Below, one piece after another: positions 8,662-16,520 of a DNA stretch of 64,000 bases; position 1 is the first letter of the stretch, and each line of letters begins with the position of its first letter. The notes beneath the pieces were generated by a model, which was given only the letters and a program-made list of their open reading frames with translations, was not told the DNA's origin and made no database searches. The translations under genes were made by a program, and so were the position numbers. Source of the stretch: CBDCGS01 sp965216915 (GTDB taxonomy: Bacteria; Pseudomonadota; Alphaproteobacteria; UBA828); assembly GCA_965216915.1 (NCBI GenBank), contig CBDCGS010000010.1:248001-312000 (forward strand). Reading direction: 5' to 3'.

Positions 8662-9504
8662 ATGTCTGAGACCACCGCCTACACGCCGCCCAAGGTTTGG
8701 ACCTGGGATGCCCCGAGTGGGGGAACCTGGGAGAAGATCAACCGCCCGATCGCGGGGGCGACGCATGAGAAAGAGCTGCCGGTCGGGCACCACCCGCTGC
8801 AGCTTTATTCGCTCGGCACGCCGAACGGGATCAAGGTCACCATCCTGCTGGAGGAGCTGCTCGCCCTCGGCAAGACCGGGGCGGAATATGATGCGTTCCT
8901 CATCGAGATCGGCGATGGTGATCAGTTCGGCAGCGGCTTCGTCGCGCTCAATCCCAATTCGAAGATCCCGGCGTTGCTCGACCGCAGCACGACACCGCCC
9001 ACGCGCGTCTTCGAGTCGGGCGCCATCCTTCTCTACCTCGCGGAGAAGTTCGATGCCTTCGTTCCGCACGAGCCGTCCGCGCGGGCCGAGTGCTTGTCTT
9101 GGCTCTTTTGGCAGATGGGCAGCGCGCCCTACCTTGGCGGTGGCTTTGGCCACTTCTATGCCTACGCGCCCGAGAAGTTCGAATACCCGATCAATCGCTA
9201 CGCGATGGAGGCCAAGCGCCAGCTCGATGTGCTCGACAAGACCCTGGCGGAGCGGCGCTTCCTCTGCGGTGACGACTACAACGTCGCGGACATCGCGGTC
9301 TATCCCTGGTACGGCGCCCTGGTGCTCCACAACTCCTATGGCGCGGCGGAGTTCTTGAGCGTCCACACCTACGAGCACGTCGTTCGCTGGGCGCGGGAGA
9401 TCAACGCGCGTCCGGCGGTGCAGCGCGGGCAGCGCGTCAACAAGACCTGGGGCCCGGAGGCGGAGCGCCTGCCCGAGCGGCACGACGCGCGCGATTTCGA
9501 TTGA
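8662..9504 (+). CDS. yghU: YghU-like glutathione S-transferase (disulfide-bond oxidoreductase)
   Basis: A 280-residue protein opening with YTPPKVWTWDAPSGGTW, the long N-terminal extension that distinguishes YghU from shorter glutathione transferases. The thioredoxin-like domain has QLYSLGTPNGIKVTILLEEL, LNPNSKIPALLD (cis-Pro) and FESGAILLYLAEKF. The helical domain follows with LFWQMGSAPYLGGGFGHFY. E. coli YghU is a glutathione-dependent disulfide reductase. A DUF4864 gene follows within 15 bases. Confidence 0.9.
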   Translation: MSETTAYTPPKVWTWDAPSGGTWEKINRPIAGATHEKELPVGHHPLQLYSLGTPNGIKVTILLEELLALGKTGAEYDAFLIEIGDGDQFGSGFVALNPNSKIPALLDRSTTPPTRVFESGAILLYLAEKFDAFVPHEPSARAECLSWLFWQMGSAPYLGGGFGHFYAYAPEKFEYPINRYAMEAKRQLDVLDKTLAERRFLCGDDYNVADIAVYPWYGALVLHNSYGAAEFLSVHTYEHVVRWAREINARPAVQRGQRVNKTWGPEAERLPERHDARDFD

Positions 9505-9518
9505 GGCGCGCTGGGATC

Positions 9519-9950
9519 ATGGGCGTGCTGCGCGCTCTCGCGCTGGTGCTGATGCTCGCCGTGCCGGCGCACGCGGATGAGAGCGACACGCCCGACGCAC
9601 GCCGTGCCGCCGCGCACGCGCTGCTCGCCGAGCATCTCCATGCGCTCGCGCGTGACGACGCCGCGACGGCCTATGCGCATCTGGCGCCCAATCTGCAGGC
9701 GATCTTCCCGACCCCCGGGGAGTTCCTCGACATCGTGCGCAGTCGGTTCGCACCGGTCTACCAGCCCAAGCGTTTCGAGTTCCGCGAGGGCTTCGAGACT
9801 GGCGACCACATGGTTGTGCCGGTCTATCTCGTCGGCAGGCACGATGGAACGGCGCTCGCGATCTACGGCCTGCAACGCCAAGAGAACGGCGACTGGCGCA
9901 TCACCGCTTGCAACCTCGCGGGGGCGCCGCCGCTCGATAGCCCGGCTTAG
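9519..9950 (+). CDS. DUF4864 domain-containing secreted protein
   Basis: A 143-residue protein with a signal peptide (MGVLRALALVLMLAVPAHA, cleavage after residue 19), then an NTF2-like stretch: ALARDDAATAYAHLAPNLQAIF, PGEFLDIVR and IYGLQRQENGDWRITAC. This matches DUF4864. ATG 9519 is chosen because it begins the signal peptide; a TTG at 9501 is in frame. It probably shares a transcript with yghU, and its stop merges with repeat copy 2. Confidence 0.85.
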   Translation: MGVLRALALVLMLAVPAHADESDTPDARRAAAHALLAEHLHALARDDAATAYAHLAPNLQAIFPTPGEFLDIVRSRFAPVYQPKRFEFREGFETGDHMVVPVYLVGRHDGTALAIYGLQRQENGDWRITACNLAGAPPLDSPA

Positions 9951-10052
9951 AGCATGTCACGCTCACGCATGCTCACGTGACATGCTCTCTCTCATTGGAA
10001 TTGACGCAAATGCGTCGTCGCAGGTGTTCCCACCTGCTTGGGATTTGCTCTA
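9948..10052 (-). repeat. Dispersed ~104-bp hairpin-rich repeat, copy 2 (inverted)
   Basis: Inverted relative to copy 1 at 5567-5670. It contains three perfect stem-loops: 13-bp arms 9949-9961/9976-9988, 6-bp arms in GACGCAAATGCGTC (10003-10016) and 6-bp arms in CAGGTGTTCCCACCTG (10021-10036). It occupies the entire gap between two convergent genes and overlaps both stop codons, so it may also act as a bidirectional transcript end. Confidence 0.82.
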
Positions 10053-10919
10053 GCCCGGAAAAATGGCTGCGAGATCGGCCGCGCTCGGAAAGTTCTCGGT
10101 GATGAGGTCGCGCCGGTAGCTCTGCGTGTAGGGCTGGGGGTAGCCGCGCGCGACGAAGCTCGGCTCGACGGTGTTGTTGTAGCGGAGGCTGAGCGCCGCG
10201 CGCACCCGCTGGTCGCCCCGCGTTCCCGTGCGATGGACCAGGAAGCCCGAGAGCGCCACGACATCCCCCCGGCGCACCGTGACGGGCTGGTAGAGATCGT
10301 CGGTCATGCGCGGGTCGACCACCGCCGGCGTCGCGGGGTGCGGCTCGGTCTCCAGCAGGCCGAGTGTGTGCGAGCCGGGCACGACCTCGAGCGGGTAGCA
10401 ATCCGCGTCGACGTCGACGAGCGGCAGCCAGATCACGCAGCCGTCGAGACTGCCTTGCATGCTGCGCCAGTCCTGGTGCGGTGGCGCCTTGTGGTAGCCG
10501 CCGACGACGCGCAGGTCGTCGTTCATCAAATGGGTGACCGGCTTGGTCGCGATCGCCGGCTGCGAGAGCCCGAGCGCGTCGAGGAGCGTGACAAGCGGCG
10601 GGCTCGCCTGCAGCGCGGTCACGCTCGTGAGGAGCTGGCTGAGGCGTGCCGCTGCGAGGTAGCGCTCCTGGTCGGCTTGGAACAGCGTCACCAGGTTCGC
10701 GCGCATCCCTTCGGGCGTGGCCCAATCGTGAAGCGGGAGCCCGAGGGCGCGCAGCTGGGCCTCGAAGAGCCGCATCATGTCGGAGAGAACCGCGCCGATC
10801 GCGTCCGGATCGACATAGCGCCTGGCGACGCAGTAGCCGTGCGCCCGGTAATGGGCCGCGAGGCCGGCAAAGGTGGCGGGAGCGGTCGTGTCGTGGGCTT
10901 GCGGGAGTGGGAGGGTCAC
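10050..10919 (-). CDS. Phytanoyl-CoA dioxygenase (PhyH) family protein
   Basis: A 289-residue Fe(II)/2-oxoglutarate oxygenase. The iron triad is visible: PPHQDW (His and Asp) and FLVHRTG (distal His), followed by the 2-oxoglutarate-binding Arg in RVRAALSLRYNN. The hydroxylated substrate cannot be told; PhyH members act on acyl-CoAs, ectoine precursors or small metabolites. It is divergent from the TylF-like methyltransferase across about 70 bases, so the two may share a control region. Confidence 0.88.
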   Translation of the reverse strand: MTLPLPQAHDTTAPATFAGLAAHYRAHGYCVARRYVDPDAIGAVLSDMMRLFEAQLRALGLPLHDWATPEGMRANLVTLFQADQERYLAAARLSQLLTSVTALQASPPLVTLLDALGLSQPAIATKPVTHLMNDDLRVVGGYHKAPPHQDWRSMQGSLDGCVIWLPLVDVDADCYPLEVVPGSHTLGLLETEPHPATPAVVDPRMTDDLYQPVTVRRGDVVALSGFLVHRTGTRGDQRVRAALSLRYNNTVEPSFVARGYPQPYTQSYRRDLITENFPSAADLAAIFPG

Positions 10920-10991
10920 GTGCGGGGTGCCCTTAACGATGCTTCAAGCTTTGTCTCGTATCAGGCTTAAGAATCGGTAAGCAGGCGCGTG

Positions 10992-11753
10992 ATGTCACAA
11001 GATAACGTCTATCAGCTGCCCACGACCGGCGGCGAGCGGCAGGCTCGGGCCAAGGCCGACCTCCTCGCGCTTCTCAAGGAAGCGCCCCGCCAGGACGAGC
11101 AACTGATCGCCAACCTCGGGCTTTACTTGCGAAGCGTGCAGGTGGCGAAAATTCTCTACCTCGATGAGATCTACAAGCGCATCCTCGACAAGCCCGGCGT
11201 GTTGATGGAGTTCGGCGTGTGGTGGGGGTCCAACCTGGCGCTGCTCAGCTCGCTCCGCGCGGTCTACGAGCCCTACAATTGGAGCCGGCTCGTGATCGGC
11301 TTCGACACCTTCGAGGGCTATCCGACCGTCAGCGCGGACGATGGCAAATCGCCGTTTGCCGCCGTCGGCGGCTACGCCATGCCGCAGGGCTACGAGCATT
11401 ATCTGGCGGATGTCCTCGCGGCGCATGAGCAGGACAACGTCATGGAGCATGTCCACAAGTTCAAGCTCGTGAAGGGTGATGCGGCGGAGACCGTGAAGGC
11501 CTATCTCGAGGCGCATCCCGAGACCATCGTCGCCATGGCCTACCTCGACATGGCGATGTACGAGTCCACCCGCGAGGTCTTGCGCGTGCTGCTGCCGCAC
11601 ATGGTGACCGGCGGCGTGATCGCCCTCGACGAGCTCGGCTCCTCGCGGTTTCCGGGCGAGACGAAAGCCTTCAAGGAGGTGGTCGGCCTTCGGCGCTTTC
11701 GGATGGAGCGCTCGCGCTACCTGCCGGACCGCACGCTCGTCATCGTCGACTGA
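10992..11753 (+). CDS. TylF/macrocin-O-methyltransferase-like class I methyltransferase
   Basis: A 253-residue protein with a SAM-binding core starting at GVLMEFGVWWGSNLALLSSL, then LVIGFDTFEGYPTV and the late segment MVTGGVIALDEL. This order fits the TylF family of sugar or small-molecule O-methyltransferases. Some databases label close relatives as carnitine CoA-transferases, which I consider an error. ATG 10992 is directly preceded by an in-frame GTG at 10989. The methyl acceptor is unknown. Confidence 0.75.
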   Translation: MSQDNVYQLPTTGGERQARAKADLLALLKEAPRQDEQLIANLGLYLRSVQVAKILYLDEIYKRILDKPGVLMEFGVWWGSNLALLSSLRAVYEPYNWSRLVIGFDTFEGYPTVSADDGKSPFAAVGGYAMPQGYEHYLADVLAAHEQDNVMEHVHKFKLVKGDAAETVKAYLEAHPETIVAMAYLDMAMYESTREVLRVLLPHMVTGGVIALDELGSSRFPGETKAFKEVVGLRRFRMERSRYLPDRTLVIVD

Positions 11754-11789
11754 TCGAGCACCGGGCCCAGCCCCTCTTCCGCGCTTGCC

Positions 11790-13187
11790 CTAGATCACGC
11801 CGGCCCGCGCGGCGGGCGATGACCGCATCAGCGCCGCAAGCGCGGTGAGCCCACGTTCGAGCGCGCTCCGATCGGCGGCGCCCGACAGGCTCACGCGGAC
11901 GTGCGGGGCGGCCGCGCCACCATCGAGATAGAACGCGTTGTCCTCGCTCACGCTCACCCCGCGCAGCTGCGCATCGGCCACGAAGGTGAGCGAGGGCCGA
12001 TCCGGCGGGAGCGCCAGCCAGATGTGGAAGCTGCGCGGCGCGGTCTGATAGGCAAGCCCGTCGAGCACGCGCGCCGCGATCGCCTGGCGGGCTTCCTGCT
12101 CTGCGCGCTGCCATGCGATGAGCCGCGCCGCGGTCCCATCGTTCAACCACCGGCTCGCGATCTCGGCGAGCGGCGTGGGCACCATGACCGTCGTTGCGTG
12201 CACCGCGTTGCGGCAATCGTCGACCAGGTGGGGCGGGGGGAGCAGATACCCCACCCGCAGCGAGGGCGCGAGCGCCTTTGAGAGCGAGGTGGTGTAGATC
12301 GTCCGCTCGGGGATGAGCGATGCGAGCGGCGTCGCGTCGTCGGTGAGGAAGCCGAGCACGTCGTCCTCGATCAACGTCAGCTCGTGACGCGCCACGACCT
12401 CGGCGATTGCGGCGCGCCGTGCGCGCGACATCACCGCGGCGGTCGGGTTTTGCAGCGACGGGATGCAATAGAGAACGCGCGCCCGCGAGGCACGGCAGGC
12501 CTCGTCGAGGGCATCGGGCAGCAGGCCCTCCGCGTCCATCTCGAGGCCGCGCAGCCGGAGGCCGAGCCGCTCGGCCGCGACCACGATGCCGGGCCAAGTG
12601 GCGCGTTCGGTGAGCACGAGGTCGCCGGGTCGCGTCGTCGCCATCAGGGCGACCAGGTTGGCGTGCTGGCAGCCCGCGGTGAGCACGACCCGCTCGGGGC
12701 CCGCATCGAGGCCGAACCCGCGGAGCCACTCGGCTGCGGCCGCGCGGTCCGACGCCCGCCCGCTGGTATCTTGGTAGATCAGGAGGTCGGCGAGGTCTTC
12801 ATGCGTCGAGAGCGCCACCAGGGTTTCGCTGAACGCCGCCACATGGGGCCCGAGCGAGGGCGCGTTGATGGCGAGGTTGACGAGGCCGCGGTGCGCGCCG
12901 TGGCGAACCAGGGTCGATAGCCCGTCTGAGGCGCCGCCGATTGCCGGTCGTGCGACGAAGGTGCCGCGGCCGACGGCGCCGCTGGTGAGCCTTTGGGCGG
13001 CGAGCTCCTGATAGGCGCGCGTCACGGTTCCGACTGTGACGCCGAATGCATCGGCAAGCGCCCGGTGGGTGGGGAGCCTCTCATCGGGCGCGAGCCGCCC
13101 GCTGGCAATGGCATCGGCCACGGCGCGGGCGATGGCGCGGTATTTGGGGCGGACGGCTGGGTCAAGCCGGAGCGCGGAAATTGTCAC
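11790..13187 (-). CDS. MocR-type regulator: GntR HTH fused to PLP aminotransferase domain
   Basis: About 465 residues. The winged helix (YRAIARAVADAIASGRLAPDE, then ALADAFGVTVGTVTRAYQEL) covers roughly residues 15-80. The fold-type I aminotransferase domain fills the rest, with ENPTA-like QNPTAAVMS and the PLP lysine in YTTSLSKALAPSLRVGY. MocR proteins sense amino-acid or vitamin-B6-related ligands. The start is uncertain: GTG 13187 is preferred because the HTH begins soon after, but the frame is open to a TTG at 13238 and neither has a clear Shine-Dalgarno. A perfect palindrome covers the proposed start, which suggests autoregulation. Confidence 0.88.
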   Translation of the reverse strand: MTISALRLDPAVRPKYRAIARAVADAIASGRLAPDERLPTHRALADAFGVTVGTVTRAYQELAAQRLTSGAVGRGTFVARPAIGGASDGLSTLVRHGAHRGLVNLAINAPSLGPHVAAFSETLVALSTHEDLADLLIYQDTSGRASDRAAAAEWLRGFGLDAGPERVVLTAGCQHANLVALMATTRPGDLVLTERATWPGIVVAAERLGLRLRGLEMDAEGLLPDALDEACRASRARVLYCIPSLQNPTAAVMSRARRAAIAEVVARHELTLIEDDVLGFLTDDATPLASLIPERTIYTTSLSKALAPSLRVGYLLPPPHLVDDCRNAVHATTVMVPTPLAEIASRWLNDGTAARLIAWQRAEQEARQAIAARVLDGLAYQTAPRSFHIWLALPPDRPSLTFVADAQLRGVSVSEDNAFYLDGGAAAPHVRVSLSGAADRSALERGLTALAALMRSSPAARAGVI

Positions 13188-13196
13188 GGTGACAAT
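13180..13196. promoter_or_regulatory. Perfect 17-bp palindrome (probable operator)
   Basis: ATTGTCACGGTGACAAT is a perfect inverted repeat with 8-bp arms and one central base. It lies over the likely start codon of the MocR-type regulator, in the divergent region with the DUF1127 gene. Operator function is inferred from position and symmetry. Confidence 0.6.
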
Positions 13197-13223
13197 ATCG
13201 TTCTTGCGTAATGGTCGGGTGTT

Positions 13224-13281
13224 TTGTATCGGTATCAATATCCAGACAATGAGCGGTTGTCAACAAATGTATCGATACATT
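13224..13281. promoter_or_regulatory. Candidate MocR binding repeats (GATAC elements)
   Basis: TTGTATCGGTATCAA (13224-13238) reads on the minus strand as GATACCGATAC, a direct repeat of GATAC. AATGTATCGATACATT (13266-13281) is a perfect 16-bp palindrome with the same TGTATCG core. MocR proteins commonly bind short direct repeats upstream of their targets, so these are the best candidate sites for the adjacent regulator. Confidence 0.5.
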
Positions 13282-13437
13282 TTAACGCGACAATGGCTCC
13301 ACCGGATCGAGAGGTGGCAGCGCCGCGCGCGCGAGCGGCGCGAGCTCGCGTTGCGGGGCGATTGTTTGGCGCGAGACCTCGGCGTTGACCGCGTGACCAT
13401 CGCGCGGGAAATACGCAAGCCCTTCTGGCGCGGATGA
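13249..13437 (+). CDS. DUF1127-like small basic protein
   Basis: About 62 residues (56 if the second ATG at 13267 is used). The sequence WLHRIERWQRRARERREL, then CLARDLGVDRVTIAREIRKP ending FWRG, matches the DUF1127 pattern: a Trp/Arg-rich helix followed by D-LGV/I and a PFWR terminus. Alphaproteobacterial DUF1127 peptides have been linked to phosphate, RNA and carbon-flux regulation. It is divergent from the MocR-type regulator, and the 13266-13281 palindrome covers its second ATG, so the two genes are probably co-regulated. Neither ATG has a strong ribosome-binding site. Confidence 0.65.
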   Translation: MSGCQQMYRYILTRQWLHRIERWQRRARERRELALRGDCLARDLGVDRVTIAREIRKPFWRG

Positions 13438-13478
13438 GGGACGCGGCGCCGATGGGCGAAGATTGAGAAGGCGAGGAC

Positions 13479-13823
13479 ATGGACTGGTATCACATTTGGT
13501 GCGACATCAAAGAGGGGGTCGATGACGTGGCGTTCTGCCGATCGGTCGACGCCTATCTCGGCCATCTGCGCGCGGCCGGGCTGGTCGAGACGCACCGCAT
13601 CACGCGGCGCAAGCTCGGCTTGGCCCCGGATTGGGCGCGCGAGTTCCACATCCTGATCGGCACCAACGATCTCGCCCAGCTCGACCGGGCCTTCAAGGCG
13701 GCGGCCAGGCGCAGCGGCGAGGTCGAGGCTCTGCACAAGGCCGTCTACAGCGCCGTCGAAAACCTCGCCTTCGGCCTCTACCGCGACTTCCCGGACCCGG
13801 AACGGGGTGGGGGAGCCGTGTAG
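13479..13823 (+). CDS. Conserved hypothetical protein (possibly DUF6614)
   Basis: A 114-residue soluble protein beginning MDWYHIWCDIKEGVDDVAFC. The body contains VDAYLGHLRAAGLVETHRIT, then RRKLGLAP and EFHILIGTNDLAQLDRAF, which suggests a ferredoxin-like alpha/beta fold. I think it belongs to DUF6614 but could not check. It starts about 40 bases after the DUF1127 gene, with AGAAGGCGAGGA upstream, and may share its transcript. Confidence 0.7.
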   Translation: MDWYHIWCDIKEGVDDVAFCRSVDAYLGHLRAAGLVETHRITRRKLGLAPDWAREFHILIGTNDLAQLDRAFKAAARRSGEVEALHKAVYSAVENLAFGLYRDFPDPERGGGAV

Positions 13824-13965
13824 CGCTTGGGAGAGCCAGGCCTACCGACCGAGCTACTCTCCTATTGTCGTCGATATGGTCACAGGAGCCGTCAACGGAT
13901 TTTCTCTTTGACGACCGAAAATCCCTTACTTTTGATCGATCATCAGGACAAGGCCGGCTCAGCTT

Positions 13966-14247
13966 ATGAACAAAGAAAAGGCGATGGCCGTTTTAGCAGC
14001 ACAACTCAGGCGTTACCGAACCAAGTCTTACGCCGAGCTGAAAGGTCTGCTCGGCCAGGTCGATGCGTACGAAGTCGCGACGCCAGATGGCTTATCCTAT
14101 CAAATCGAGATACAGGTGTTCTGGGACGGCATACCTGACGGCAACATCCGCGTGATAGGCGCTATTGACGACGGAAGGTGGAGAGCCTTCAGCCCTCTAA
14201 GTGATGACTTCATATTGACGCCTGACGGGGCATTTCTCGGAGAGTGA
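13966..14247 (+). CDS. Hypothetical protein of unknown family
   Basis: A 93-residue protein with an N-terminal basic helix, then VATPDGLSYQIEIQVFWDG, GNIRVIGAIDDGRWRAF and a C-terminal DDFILTPDGAFLGE. The strand-turn periodicity suggests a small beta domain. Base composition is visibly more AT-rich than neighbouring genes, and the gene sits beside tandem repeats and a tRNA-like fragment, so recent acquisition is plausible. Such proteins are often isolated orphans; no function is known to me. Confidence 0.6.
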   Translation: MNKEKAMAVLAAQLRRYRTKSYAELKGLLGQVDAYEVATPDGLSYQIEIQVFWDGIPDGNIRVIGAIDDGRWRAFSPLSDDFILTPDGAFLGE

Positions 14248-14281
14248 GATTCGCCACAATGAGTGAGGTTCGCCACAATAG
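14244..14281 (+). repeat. Tandem 19-bp repeat, two copies
   Basis: GTGAGATTCGCCACAATGA is followed immediately by GTGAGGTTCGCCACAATAG. The copies differ at three positions. The first overlaps the stop of the small hypothetical gene. Closely spaced direct repeats of this size are typical of the ends of IS21-like elements, but no transposase is present. Confidence 0.6.
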
Positions 14282-14558
14282 AGGTGACCACATTTGCCAA
14301 GGCGCGCATGAATCGGGATCGTAGATCACACCCTCGACTCGCGTCCTTCTTGTCGCTTCTTGGTAACACCTGCCGATCCCGCAACGATCATCCACCGCGT
14401 GACGACAACCGTCCGAGAAGCCTAAACAGGAGCCGATGAAAGCACCCGTCAGGGACTAAGTCTGTTCGCATCTCCTGAGCGGAACAATCCCTTGAAAACA
14501 GATAAGAACGGGGCATCACGCGGTGTGTCGCTTCCTGCCCCGAGGCTTCGGGCCCGGC
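14282..14558. other. Non-coding gap, lower GC, no gene recognised
   Basis: Between the 19-bp tandem repeats and the DUF3179 stop there are about 280 bases with more A/T than the surroundings. I see no supported gene and no clear terminator. It may be degraded mobile-element sequence, but nothing in it is identifiable by eye. Confidence 0.4.
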
Positions 14559-15596
14559 TTACTCGACCGCGGTGTAGATCTGTCCGTCCGGGTGGAAGGC
14601 GTGGAAGGCGAAGGCGAAGCTGATGTCGTGGACGGCGTCTTCCAGGCCGTTCGCGCCCTGGCGCTGCACCACGACGTTGCCGATGTCGCGGCCGAGCTTG
14701 ATCATGCTGGTGTCGAGCGCCGAGTTTTGTCCGGGCTCCCAGGTGATCACGAGGTCGCCATGCTCGAGCCGCTTGATCTCCTGCAGCAGCTCCAGGCTCC
14801 ACGCCTCCTTGCCCACCACCACCACGCGCGCGAGCGGCGCGATGTCGGAGGGCAGGGGGCCGCGATAGAGGAACGGGCGTTTCGCGGAATCGTAGCGCGA
14901 GTAGGGATTGAAGCCGTAGTTGCGCATGCCGGCGCGCGTTGGCACGAGCACTTGCGCCGTGTCGTTCGCGCGTGCCTTGAAGCGGGCGAACGACTCCACG
15001 CGCACCGGCACGGGCGTCAGCATGGTGCCCAGCATCTCGCCGATGATGGCCTCGCCGACGAACTGCTGCCACCAGCTCTCGGTCTGCCGGTCGTACATCA
15101 CGAGATCGGAGTTGCGCAGCTTGCCGGTGGTGCCGAAATCCAGCACGCGCCCGTCGACCGTGCGCTCATAGACGACGGCCGAGTTGCAGAGCGGACAATA
15201 GGTCACCGCGATCGGCACGCCGCCGACCGTGTCGTTGACGATCTCGTGCCACATCAGGATGCGCAGCGGATAGGCCCTGTGATCGTCGTTGATGAACACG
15301 CTGATCACGGGCTCCGTCTCCGGCAGCTCGACGATCTGATTGACCGGCGCGAAGACCGGGTGGTCGATCGAGGGGATGCCATCCTTCCGGGGGCCGCCCG
15401 AGGTGATTTCCTCGAAGGAAACCGAGGCCTTCGTAAAGTCGGTCGAGTCCCACTCATAGGTCCAGAAATCCGGCGGCTCCTCCTGCTCGGCGCCGGCGGT
15501 TGCGGACCAGAGAAGGGCGCTCAGGCCGAGCGCGAGAGCGACGGAGATACCACGCCACACACGCCACATGGGTCGATCCCTCGAAGGTTGGGTCAT
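14559..15596 (-). CDS. DUF3179 domain-containing exported protein
   Basis: A 345-residue protein with a Sec signal (WRGISVALALGLSALLWSAT, then AGAEQ). The domain shows the family hallmarks IPSIDHPVFAPVNQ, AYPLRILMWHEIVND, the cysteine pair TYCPLCNSAVVYER, and TESWWQQFVGEAIIGEM. The CPLC motif suggests redox or metal chemistry in the periplasm, but DUF3179 has no established activity. It lies downstream of coxM/coxS-like genes on the same strand, separated by about 100 bases. Confidence 0.88.
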   Translation of the reverse strand: MTQPSRDRPMWRVWRGISVALALGLSALLWSATAGAEQEEPPDFWTYEWDSTDFTKASVSFEEITSGGPRKDGIPSIDHPVFAPVNQIVELPETEPVISVFINDDHRAYPLRILMWHEIVNDTVGGVPIAVTYCPLCNSAVVYERTVDGRVLDFGTTGKLRNSDLVMYDRQTESWWQQFVGEAIIGEMLGTMLTPVPVRVESFARFKARANDTAQVLVPTRAGMRNYGFNPYSRYDSAKRPFLYRGPLPSDIAPLARVVVVGKEAWSLELLQEIKRLEHGDLVITWEPGQNSALDTSMIKLGRDIGNVVVQRQGANGLEDAVHDISFAFAFHAFHPDGQIYTAVE

Positions 15597-15694
15597 GCCT
15601 CAAGTCTCGGTGCTTGGGCGCGCCGAGGCCAGGTCTCGAGGTTCAACTTATCGTGACGCGGCGACGCGGGCGCGCGCCGGTGGCGGTGTCTCGC

Positions 15695-16486
15695 CTAGCG
15701 GGCGGCCTCCATGGCACGGCGGGCCATGACACCGACCAGATGCGCGCGGTATTCGGCGCTCGCGTGGATATCGCCATTCAGCCCGTCCGGCGACAGCGCG
15801 GGGAGCGACGCCGTGTCATCGAGCGCGCTGCCGAGCGCGGCCTCCATGTCGGCCGCGCGGAACACGCAGGGGGCCGCGCCGGTCACCGCGATCCGCACGC
15901 CGTCGGCCGCTTCGGCTGCCATCACGCCGACGATCGCATAGCGCGACGCCGGGTTCGGGAACTTGGCATAGCCAGCTCTGGCGGGTTTCGGGAAGCGCAC
16001 GGCGGTGACCAACTCGCCCTCCTCGAGCGCGGTCTCGAACAAGCCGGTGAAGAAGTCGTCGCCCGCGACCTCGCGGCGATCGGTCACCACCGTCGCGCCG
16101 AGCCCGAGCACAGCGGCGGGGTAATCCGCCGCCGGATCGTTGTTCGCGATCGAGCCGCCGATCGTCCCCTTGTTGCGCACCTGCGGATCGCCGATCAGCG
16201 CAGCGAGCGCGGCGAGCGCCGGGATCGCGGCCGCGACCTCGTCCGATGCCGCGACCATCGCATGGGGGGTCAGGGCGCCCACCGTCACCGCATCCGCCGC
16301 AACGTCGATGCCGCGCAGCGCGTCGATGCCGCTCAGGTCGATCAGGTCCGACGGGCTCGCGAGGCGCTGCTTCATGGTGGGCAGCAGCGTGTGGCCGCCC
16401 GAGAGGTAGCGCGCGTCGTCGGCGTTGCGAAAGGTCTCGAGCGCCGCGTTCACGGAGCCCGGCCGGTGGTAGTTGAACTCGTACAT
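15695..16486 (-). CDS. FAD-binding medium subunit of a xanthine/CO dehydrogenase-type enzyme (CoxM-like)
   Basis: A 263-residue member of the molybdopterin-dehydrogenase FAD-binding family. FAD-pyrophosphate motifs ARYLSGGHTLLPTMKQRL and GDPQVRNKGTIGGSIANNDP are intact, and the C-terminal CO_deh_flav_C region begins near FPKPARAGYAKFPN. It normally passes electrons from the 2Fe-2S subunit to its acceptor. It lies 34 bases downstream of the small subunit, but no large Mo-binding subunit follows. The substrate is therefore unknown; CO oxidation should not be assumed. Confidence 0.9.
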   Translation of the reverse strand: MYEFNYHRPGSVNAALETFRNADDARYLSGGHTLLPTMKQRLASPSDLIDLSGIDALRGIDVAADAVTVGALTPHAMVAASDEVAAAIPALAALAALIGDPQVRNKGTIGGSIANNDPAADYPAAVLGLGATVVTDRREVAGDDFFTGLFETALEEGELVTAVRFPKPARAGYAKFPNPASRYAIVGVMAAEAADGVRIAVTGAAPCVFRAADMEAALGSALDDTASLPALSPDGLNGDIHASAEYRAHLVGVMARRAMEAAR

Positions 16487-16520
16487 GATCGGTCCGCCTC
16501 GCCCGTCGCTTGCCCGCCAC

